The notes below the pieces were generated by a model that did not search any database, was not told the DNA's origin, and was given only the letters and a program-made list of their open reading frames with translations. Below are positions 1 through 5,969 of a DNA stretch of 43,655 nt, piece by piece; positions within the stretch are counted from its first letter, which is position 1; each line of letters starts with the position of its first letter. Position numbers and translations under genes: made by a program. This DNA is from Verrucomicrobiota bacterium (GTDB lineage: Bacteria > Verrucomicrobiota > Verrucomicrobiia > Chthoniobacterales > Chthoniobacteraceae), in contig VFJQ01000105.1 in the NCBI GenBank assembly GCA_009885995.1, positions 1-43,655 on the forward strand, given 5' to 3'.

Positions 1-36
1 CCGGAAATCGGCTGCGGACCTGGCACTCCGAGCGTT

Positions 37-190
37 GGTCATGGCTCAGTTTGGCCGGGGACACAGGTAGGGACCGCTGTCCCCAGCGGTCCGGAGTGAG
101 CGCGCGATCCGGGGCGCGGCGCGGTGGGGATTGAGCCGCCCGCCTCCGCCCCCGGCTCCATCTTCGATTCCGCGCCCTACCTTCGCTGCC
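37..190 (+). repeat. Palindromic repeat element, copy 1 (right end lost or diverged)
   Basis: The left end (about 38-57) matches the terminal repeat of the copy at 2817-2959, sharing CTCAGTTTGG. It is followed by the hairpin GGACCGCTG (71-79) / CAGCGGTCC (84-92), the shared GAGCGCGCGATC block, GGCGCGGTG near 118-126, and CCGCGCCCTACCTTCG near 170-185. The second hairpin is interrupted by about 45 bases of extra sequence, and the right terminal repeat cannot be recognised. It has the same orientation as copy 2. It is probably a member of a dispersed, non-autonomous MITE- or REP-like family. Confidence 0.75.
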
Positions 191-191
191 G

Positions 192-238
192 GGACGCCCG
201 GAAACCACGAGCGGACGCCCGGAAGCCATGAGCGGACG
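192..238 (+). repeat. 21-bp tandem direct repeat, two copies plus partial
   Basis: GGACGCCCGGAAACCACGAGC (192-212) is followed directly by a copy with two changes (213-233) and then the start of a third (GGACGGG). It replaces the right end of repeat-element copy 1, so it may be a scar of rearrangement. No function is apparent. Confidence 0.6.
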
Positions 239-378
239 GGCGGCATGACCCATGGGAGGCCCGACGAGGGTCATTCCCTTCCCGATCCCAATGCAGAAGA
301 CGCTTTGGAAGAACTACCACGCGCCCGTGAGGGTGCGGAACCCGGGCCCAGACGACTCCCTTCGAGCCCCTGCGCGGG

Positions 379-1191
379 TTACGAAGCGACCGCGACCTGG
401 CTCTTGCGGCGGCGGATCATGCCGCCCACGAGCAGGCTGGCGACCATCGCCCCGCCGCCCCAGATCGTGTGCGCTTCCGGCGTGAGAGTTCCCACGGTGG
501 GCACGCCTTGCAAGTAGGCAAACTCTTCAAAGCCGGCCTGTGCCCCTGTCATCTTGACCCAGATGTAAACGTCGTCGTTCAAGTTCCAGCCTGGGATGCT
601 AGTGAAGTTGCTCAGCGGGATGTTGATCGTCATGTTGTCCGTGCCGCTGCCGGAAGGGAAGGCGGTGATGGTGAGCGTATTGGCGCCGCCGATATTCGTG
701 CCCAGCATGTCGTAGGCGAGCGGGCCGAAGGAGGTGGCGTTGATGCCGGATTCGACCGTGACCGCCGTCACCGCGACATCCGCGTCGGTCGGGTCGCTGT
801 GGAGGAACACCCGGAAGTCGGTGAAGACGAGGTTATTGGCGTTGTTGGCGTCGAAGTGGAGCTCGACGTAGTTCACGCCGCCGATGTTGACGACGGCCAA
901 GTCTTTAAGGTCGACTTGCAAGACGCCCACGCCACCCACCTGGTCGAACGGGTTCACGCCGCTGAAGTCGTTGTAGCCAGCCTCGGTGCCGGAGCGTTGA
1001 ACCCGAAACAGACTGGTGTAGGCGCCCGAGCCCGAGGAAACCTGGCTTTGGTTCCAGAGCGCGCCGTTGATGGTCTCGGTATCGCCGACCAGCGTGGCGT
1101 CGATGGTGAAGGCAGTCGCCTGTGCTGCGGATGAGCCGAGCGACAAAACGGAGGCGACGAGAGCGAGTTTGGAAAGGAAGGCTTTAATCAC
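379..1191 (-). CDS. Secreted protein with PEP-CTERM-like exosortase sorting signal
   Basis: A 270-residue exported protein, probably a cell-surface or matrix protein. Residues 1-26 are a clear signal peptide with Lys3 and Lys8, a hydrophobic core and a cleavage site after AQA. The middle is Gly/Asn/Thr-rich and beta-like, with no catalytic motif I recognise. The C-terminus is tripartite, as in exosortase substrates: a TPEAHT motif (P238-E239), a hydrophobic stretch (about 243-259) and an RRRK cluster (260-263), followed by seven more residues. It starts with GTG; a TTGACA-like box lies about 30 bases upstream. It is divergent from the exosortase gene, 30 bp apart, which strongly suggests an enzyme-substrate pair. 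The signal class is solid; the function of the mature protein is unknown. Confidence 0.85.
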   Translation of the reverse strand: MIKAFLSKLALVASVLSLGSSAAQATAFTIDATLVGDTETINGALWNQSQVSSGSGAYTSLFRVQRSGTEAGYNDFSGVNPFDQVGGVGVLQVDLKDLAVVNIGGVNYVELHFDANNANNLVFTDFRVFLHSDPTDADVAVTAVTVESGINATSFGPLAYDMLGTNIGGANTLTITAFPSGSGTDNMTINIPLSNFTSIPGWNLNDDVYIWVKMTGAQAGFEEFAYLQGVPTVGTLTPEAHTIWGGGAMVASLLVGGMIRRRKSQVAVAS

Positions 1192-1221
1192 GATGGCGCA
1201 GGGGTAAATGATCCGGCCTAT

Positions 1222-2793
1222 ATGTCAAGCCTCTCGACCACTCACCCGCCACGAATCCCGACGAATGGGTGGCTGCCTGCCATCTTGCTGGCGGCGGCGA
1301 TCCTCCTGCCGCCGGGGCTGAACCTCGTGCAGTATTGGCTGCACAATCCGCTCTACGGCTACGGGCTGTGGGTGCCGGTGCTGGCGGCGGCGCTCGCATG
1401 GCACCGCGGAGCCAGCGCTGGCCCGGCGCGGAAAGGCTGGCTGACGGCGACGGTGATCGTGGGATATTTGTCCCTGCTGCCCGTGCTGCGGGTCGTGCAG
1501 ATCGCCAACCCGGACTGGCGGATGATCGACTGGCTGCTGGCGGGCGGCGCGGTCGTGGCGCTGCTCGCGCTCGTCTTCCGGCTGGGCGGGCCGGCCTTGC
1601 TCGCGCGCTGGTGGTTCCCGATTTGCTTTCTGCTCACCGCTGTCCCGTGGTCCACCTCGGCGGAGCGCGCCTTCACCACGCACGCCGTGCCGGCGACGGC
1701 GTCGGTCGCAGCCGAGATGCTCTGGGCGGTGGGCATCGCCGCGGTCGATGAGGGGAATACGCTGCGCACCGCGGTGGGGCCGATCGGCGTGAGCGAAGAC
1801 TGTAGCGGCATCCGCGGCTTCCAGCTCGCGGTGATGGCGGCGCTGTTTTGGGGCGGCTTCCTCGGGCTGAGGAACGGGCGCGCCGCGGCGATGCTCGTGG
1901 GCGGGATCGCGATCGCGCTGCTGCTGAACGTGCTCCGCGTCGCGGTGATCGTCGGCGCAGCGGTGAAGACGGGAGACATCACCACCGCCGACCGCCTTCA
2001 CGACCCCGCCGGCACCGTGGCGCAGATCGCCCTGATGCTCGCGTTGCCAGCCCTGGGCTGGTGGCTGCACCGTGGCGCTCCGCCGCCAGATGCTGCGGTG
2101 ATGACGCCAGACTCCGCCCCGGGGAGCGTGGTGGCGGTTTCCCTGCGGGCCGCCGTCGGCGCGGTGCTGTGGTGCGTGGCGACGGAAGTCGGCGCGGAAG
2201 GCTGGTTCCGCATGCATGAGGCGAAGAGCGCGCCGAGCGCGGAGCGCTGGACCGTGAGTCGCGTGCATTCGATCCCTGGAGCCACGGAATCACCGGTGCC
2301 GACGAACGTTCGTGAGAATTACCGGTATTCAAACAGCCTGGTGCTGGACTGGAAGGACGCGAAGGGAGCCGGCTGGAGATTGTTCTGGCTGGATTTCGAG
2401 AAGGGTGCGCACTCCGCTTGCACCCACAATGTGCATCGTCCGGATACGTGCCTGCCGTTCCAGGACTTCGCCCTAGCGCGACAGTATCCCGACCTGCGCG
2501 TGGACCTCGGCAGCACCGGCGTCGATTTCCACCATCAGCTCTTCCGGCGCGGCGGACAGGTCCTGCATTTATTTTCCGTCACCGCGCAGGATGTCGGGGC
2601 CGTGGGTCAGCAAACGCTGACCGACTGGACGCTGGCCGGGCGCTTGCGCGCGGCGATGCTCGGCTTGCGCAGCCAGCGCAGCCAAATGGTGCATCTGCTC
2701 CTCGAGGCTCCGACTTCCCCCACGGAAGCGCGCCGAGCGGCGACGGAATACCTCCGGCAAGTGCTGGCGCTGGAGAAAAGGACGGAGTCTTAG
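1222..2793 (+). CDS. Exosortase fused to an EpsI-like C-terminal domain
   Basis: Predicted multi-pass membrane cysteine transpeptidase that processes proteins with PEP-CTERM-type tails, functionally similar to sortase. The 523-residue protein has about eight hydrophobic segments in residues 15-285. The expected catalytic residues are visible: Cys194 in EDCSGIRG, Arg239 in NVLRV and His260 in RLHDPAG. Residues about 300-520 form a soluble tail with HRPDTCLPFQDF, resembling the exosortase-associated EpsI domain (DUF3485) that is often a separate protein. It starts 30 bp from the divergent substrate gene and is followed by a repeat element rather than a clear terminator. It belongs functionally with the polysaccharide locus beginning at 4011. 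The exosortase subtype cannot be assigned by eye. Confidence 0.93.
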   Translation: MSSLSTTHPPRIPTNGWLPAILLAAAILLPPGLNLVQYWLHNPLYGYGLWVPVLAAALAWHRGASAGPARKGWLTATVIVGYLSLLPVLRVVQIANPDWRMIDWLLAGGAVVALLALVFRLGGPALLARWWFPICFLLTAVPWSTSAERAFTTHAVPATASVAAEMLWAVGIAAVDEGNTLRTAVGPIGVSEDCSGIRGFQLAVMAALFWGGFLGLRNGRAAAMLVGGIAIALLLNVLRVAVIVGAAVKTGDITTADRLHDPAGTVAQIALMLALPALGWWLHRGAPPPDAAVMTPDSAPGSVVAVSLRAAVGAVLWCVATEVGAEGWFRMHEAKSAPSAERWTVSRVHSIPGATESPVPTNVRENYRYSNSLVLDWKDAKGAGWRLFWLDFEKGAHSACTHNVHRPDTCLPFQDFALARQYPDLRVDLGSTGVDFHHQLFRRGGQVLHLFSVTAQDVGAVGQQTLTDWTLAGRLRAAMLGLRSQRSQMVHLLLEAPTSPTEARRAATEYLRQVLALEKRTES

Positions 2794-2816
2794 CAGCGCA
2801 CCGGCTCAAGCTTTTA

Positions 2817-2959
2817 GGTAGTGACTCAGTTTGGGCGGGCGCAGAGGTAGGGACCGCTGTCCCAGCGGTCCGGAATGAGCGCGCGATCTGAAACGCGGCG
2901 CGGTGGGGACACCGCGCCCTACCTTCGCCGAGGCCGAGCGCCCAAACTAAGCCACTACC
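2817..2959 (+). repeat. Palindromic MITE-like repeat element, copy 2 (complete)
   Basis: A 143-bp element bounded by roughly 20-bp imperfect terminal inverted repeats: GTAGTGACTCAGTTTGGGCG at 2818-2837 and the reverse complement of GTAGTGGCTTAGTTTGGGCG at 2939-2958. Inside are two perfect 9-bp-stem hairpins. The first is GGACCGCTG/CAGCGGTCC (2851-2859 and 2863-2871, 3-base loop). The second is GGCGCGGTG/CACCGCGCC (2897-2905 and 2910-2918, 4-base loop). There is no coding capacity. It lies between the exosortase stop and the stop of the convergent gene, where its hairpins could also protect or terminate transcripts. No clean target-site duplication is seen. Confidence 0.85.
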
Positions 2960-3018
2960 AGCTTCTTCGTGCCCAGCGCGAAGGTTATTACGCGCATGAG
3001 CACCCGCCGCCTCAAACC

Positions 3019-3792
3019 CTACGGGCTGACCGGCTCGTCAATCAGGGCGAGCACACGCGGGCGGGGCCGGAAGGGCTCGTTGGCGTAGTTGTTGTTTCCC
3101 GCTTCACCGACGCCCGAGATTCCTTTCGGGTTGTAGATCGCGGTGAGTTGGAAGGCGGGCGAACTCCGGAGCACCAATTCGACCGCCGCGTAGAGCGCGA
3201 CGGCGTTCAGGCCCGACCGCGCATCGAGAGCGGTTTGAACGATGGCTTCGGCCAGCGTCATGGGCGTTCCGGCATCCTTGTAGTCCGGCTCGCCCTTAAA
3301 GTCGGGCTCCCCTTTGTAGTCGGGTTCGCCTTTGAAATCGGGCTCGCCACGGCGCGTCGGCGACCCGGCGCGGTGGTAGATGACCATCTCCCAAGGGTTC
3401 TTCACCGCGGCGACTGCCGCCGTCGTGATGTCTTCGGCGGCTTCGGCCGGGGCCGCGATGACGGCCGCACGGACGATTTCGAGAACCCGATCCGGTGCGG
3501 CGAGCACCCCGGCATGGACGGCTGCGCCGACTTGCTTGCCGGTCATCGACGAGCCGAGGCCCTCGACGACAGCGGTGGTGACTTCGAACGCCCGGTGCGG
3601 GCTCACCGCACTCCCCGACTGGAAGGCGCGAGTGATTACCGATGGAGCGGAAGCGGGATTGCCCTCCACCTCGCGGCGCAGGTCCGCAGCCGTCTCGGTC
3701 GCGGCTTGGGCCGCCGGGACCGGTGATAATGTGAGCATGGCCGCGGCGAGGGCGGGCAGGCAGGTAGCGAGAGAGCGCAAGGTTGGCGGCAT
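3019..3792 (-). CDS. Secreted protein of unknown function with GEPD[FY]K tandem repeats
   Basis: Not recognised. From ATG 3792 the product is 257 residues, beginning with a good signal peptide (Arg near the N-terminus, a Leu/Ala core, cleavage after AQA). The mature part starts with an Ala/Val-rich helical region of about 110 residues. An acidic/aromatic linker of four tandem hexapeptides follows, alternating GEPDFK and GEPDYK, encoded by 3277-3348. A C-terminal region of about 85 residues ends in a Pro-rich tail. In-frame ATGs at 3816 and 3840 would add 8 or 16 residues; 3792 was preferred because the signal peptide begins there. It sits between the exosortase and the barrel gene, so a role in the surface-polysaccharide system is plausible but only inferred. 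It lacks a PEP-CTERM tail. Confidence 0.7.
   Translation of the reverse strand: MPPTLRSLATCLPALAAAMLTLSPVPAAQAATETAADLRREVEGNPASAPSVITRAFQSGSAVSPHRAFEVTTAVVEGLGSSMTGKQVGAAVHAGVLAAPDRVLEIVRAAVIAAPAEAAEDITTAAVAAVKNPWEMVIYHRAGSPTRRGEPDFKGEPDYKGEPDFKGEPDYKDAGTPMTLAEAIVQTALDARSGLNAVALYAAVELVLRSSPAFQLTAIYNPKGISGVGEAGNNNYANEPFRPRPRVLALIDEPVSP
3277..3348 (-). repeat. Four 18-bp in-frame tandem repeats (GEPD[FY]K)
   Basis: Four consecutive 18-bp units (3277-3294, 3295-3312, 3313-3330, 3331-3348) encode alternating GEPDYK and GEPDFK, so the higher-order unit is 36 bp repeated twice. Units differ at several third positions, so the array is not newly made and the peptide appears to be under selection. 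Confidence 0.85.
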
Positions 3793-3798
3793 GGGCGC

Positions 3799-3847
3799 TA
3801 TGTGGTCATTTTGCATTTCGTTGTCAATTCGACTTCTCATTTATAAA
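3799..3847. promoter_or_regulatory. Possible divergent promoter region
   Basis: On the minus strand, TTGACA (3827-3822) stands 17 bp from a weak -10 candidate CACATA (3804-3799), just before the ATG at 3792. On the plus strand, the overlapping TTGTCA (3821-3826) is 15 bp from TATAAA (3842-3847), which would leave a leader of about 155 bases before the barrel gene at 4011. The two -35 boxes share the same bases. The -10 matches are poor and sigma-factor preferences in this phylum are not well defined, so this is a candidate only. Confidence 0.25.
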
Positions 3848-4010
3848 TCAAATCCGAAATCCGGCGCGCTCGAAACGGTTTCGGCGCTGGCAGAAGTGGG
3901 CGGGCTGGAAATCCGAATTGCGGCCGCTGCTCGCCGCCCAACCGGCATGGAATAAACTTTTGCGTTGCCTTCCCGCCTTAGTTGCGGCGATAAAGGCCGC
4001 GCCCAACGAA

Positions 4011-5315
4011 ATGTCTAGCAGCCCAACCACACACTACCAACGTGCGCCGAAGCCGGCGTTTTCTCAACTACGAAACAGCATCCTGACCGCGGCCTGCGCC
4101 GCGTGCAGCTTGACTACAACAGCCTTCGGCCAGGAATCCATCCGGCCTTCCAGCACCGGCGAACTGTCGTCCCAATCCCGTAACCCAACGGAACTGCCGC
4201 TCAACTACAACATGAAGCTCGGCCCGGTGATCTTCGACGCCTCGACATCGCTCGAGGTGGAGTTCAACGACAACGTCGGCATCTCCGAGAACGATCGGGA
4301 GAGCGACGTGATCGTGCGTCCAATGCTGAGGATCGAATCGCTCTGGCGCGCCAGCCAGGTGAATACGGTGCGGCTGGCGCTCGGCATCGGGTATTCGAAA
4401 TACCTCGATCACAGCGACCTCGATACAAACAGCGTGCTCCTTGATCCGGGCTCCGAGCTGGCCTTCGACATCTACGTCAGCGACTTCCTGCGGTTGAACA
4501 TTCACGATCGCTTCTCGATCGTCCAAAACCCCGTCGATGAAATCGCGCTCAGCAACACGGACCGCTTCGACCGGTTCCAAAACGCTGCAGGCATCACGGC
4601 CTTCGCCGACCTGAACGACCTCCAGATCGTGCTCGGCTACGACCACTTCGATTACCGCTCGCTGGACGACAAGTATGAGTTCCTCGACCGTCGTGAAGAG
4701 CAGCTCTTCACCAGCGTCAGCACGAAGCTCTCCGATGCTTTCACCGTCGGAATCGACGGCAGCTTCGCCTGGATCCACTACCTGAGTGACTACAATAACA
4801 ACGGAACCACGTGGTCGGCGGGACCGTTCGTGGAGGCAGTGCTCTCGCCCTACACGCGCTTGCGCATCAGCGGCGGATATCAAGGGATGAATTTTGATGG
4901 CAATGGCACCAGCGGAGATACGGATGATTCCAACAGTTGGTATGCCAATGCAGCGCTCGCGCAGCGGCTCAACCAGTATGTGAGCCACTCGATCAGCGTC
5001 GGCCACGAGACCCGGGTCGGTCTCGCAGTGAACTTCGCGGATTACACGTTTGCCCGCTACGTGGCCACGTGGCGCGTGAATACGCGGACCAACGCCTCGA
5101 TCGAGGGCTTCGTCGAAGACGCCAACGAATCGGGAACCGACTTGCAGGGCACCGAGCACGCCTTTCGCTGGGGCGCGGGTGCGTCGGTTTCCCGCCGGAT
5201 CGGCGAGAACATTACGGTCGCCTTGCGCTACCGTTTCACGGATAAGGACTCCGACCTGCCCCTCCGCAGCTACTACCAAAATATTGGGTCGCTGCATGTG
5301 GGCTGGGATTTCTAA
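4011..5315 (+). CDS. Outer-membrane beta-barrel protein (EpsL/BBP2-like)
   Basis: A 434-residue predicted outer-membrane protein and the first gene of the polysaccharide operon. From ATG 4011 the N-terminus has a signal peptide ending near TTAFGQ. The rest is typical barrel sequence: alternating polar and hydrophobic strands rich in Tyr, Asp, Asn and Arg, ending in a terminal aromatic residue (HVGWDF). The FNDNVG motif early in the mature protein is typical of the putative beta-barrel porin 2 / EpsL group found with exosortase-type polysaccharide loci. Its role is probably passage of polysaccharide across, or anchoring at, the outer membrane. The open frame extends upstream to 3783, but that part lacks a signal peptide and overlaps the promoter region, so 4011 was chosen. 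The export gene follows after 3 bp. Confidence 0.85.
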   Translation: MSSSPTTHYQRAPKPAFSQLRNSILTAACAACSLTTTAFGQESIRPSSTGELSSQSRNPTELPLNYNMKLGPVIFDASTSLEVEFNDNVGISENDRESDVIVRPMLRIESLWRASQVNTVRLALGIGYSKYLDHSDLDTNSVLLDPGSELAFDIYVSDFLRLNIHDRFSIVQNPVDEIALSNTDRFDRFQNAAGITAFADLNDLQIVLGYDHFDYRSLDDKYEFLDRREEQLFTSVSTKLSDAFTVGIDGSFAWIHYLSDYNNNGTTWSAGPFVEAVLSPYTRLRISGGYQGMNFDGNGTSGDTDDSNSWYANAALAQRLNQYVSHSISVGHETRVGLAVNFADYTFARYVATWRVNTRTNASIEGFVEDANESGTDLQGTEHAFRWGAGASVSRRIGENITVALRYRFTDKDSDLPLRSYYQNIGSLHVGWDF

Positions 5316-5318
5316 AGC

Positions 5319-5963
5319 ATGCGTATCTGCCTGCTACTGGCACTGCTTCCCAGCGCGTTACTTCCCGCTCAAGAGCCTTCCATCTCCAACCCCGGCGCCT
5401 CAGCGATCGTCTCCGGCACCACCTCCATGGCGGTGCTCGACAACGCCCGCAAGCTCGGTCCCGGTGACCGCCTGAGCTACCGCGTCGTCGAGGAGCGCCG
5501 TGACCCTGTCGGGATCTATGTCGGCGACGGAGGTGAAGTAGAAGTCCCGCTCATCGGTCGCGTGCCCGCCACCGGCCGCACCTGCCGCCAGCTCGCCGAG
5601 GCCATCAAGCCGATGCTCGAGCACGACTACTTCATCAAAGCCACGGTCATCGTCGGCCTCGACGCCGTCAGTGCGAAGGCTCGCGGCCGAGTCTATATCA
5701 CCGGCCAGGTGCGCTCCCAGGGTCCGGTCGATATCCCGCCCGACGAGCGCTTCACGCTTAGCAAGGCGATCAACAAGGCGGGCGGCTTCGCCGACTTCGC
5801 TAACAGGAAAAAAGTGAAGCTCATCCGCCGCAACGCCGCCGGTGTCCCGGAGTCGCAGATCATCGACGTCGATGCCATCATGGCTCGCGGCGAGTTGGAC
5901 AAGGATCCCGAGTTGCTGCCCGACGACACGATCATCATCCCCGAGAAGTTCATCAATTTCTGA
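5319..5963 (+). CDS. Polysaccharide export protein, Wza/EpsE type
   Basis: A 214-residue periplasmic/outer-membrane export component. Residues 1-17 form a signal peptide ending near LLPAQ, with no lipobox Cys at the cleavage site. Residues about 45-120 match the Poly_export domain (LGPGDRLSYRV near the start, VEVPLIGRVPATGRT in the core). Residues about 125-185 form an SLBB-type domain (VYITGQVRSQGPVDIPP). It ends with the typical DDTIIIPEK motif. It is shorter than E. coli Wza and lacks that protein's C-terminal membrane helix, so it probably works with the barrel protein encoded just upstream. The copolymerase gene follows after 6 bp. Confidence 0.92.
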   Translation: MRICLLLALLPSALLPAQEPSISNPGASAIVSGTTSMAVLDNARKLGPGDRLSYRVVEERRDPVGIYVGDGGEVEVPLIGRVPATGRTCRQLAEAIKPMLEHDYFIKATVIVGLDAVSAKARGRVYITGQVRSQGPVDIPPDERFTLSKAINKAGGFADFANRKKVKLIRRNAAGVPESQIIDVDAIMARGELDKDPELLPDDTIIIPEKFINF

Positions 5964-5969
5964 CCGGCT

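Larger units (their letters stand above)
1..378. other. Non-coding stretch with repeats, no gene
   Basis: No convincing gene is seen. The stretch holds a diverged copy of a palindromic repeat element (37-190), a short tandem repeat (192-238), and a 7-base inverted repeat ATGACCC/GGGTCAT around 245-274. It lies downstream of the minus-strand sorting-signal protein gene. The open frames here are GC-rich artefacts with low-complexity Pro/Arg/Gly translations. Confidence 0.6.

Noticed and set aside
245..274. Inverted repeat ATGACCC/GGGTCAT as terminator of the sorting-signal protein gene
   Set aside because: Short stem, long loop, no T-tract, and over 100 bases beyond the stop codon.
2809..2965. 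Target-site duplication around repeat-element copy 2 (AGCTT on both sides)
   Set aside because: The left AGCTT is separated from the element by three bases while the right one abuts it, so it is not a clean duplication.
3954..3975. Sigma-54-like site TGG...TTTGC upstream of the barrel gene
   Set aside because: The spacing between the GG and GC elements is one base too long and the -24 element is poor, so it does not meet the consensus.
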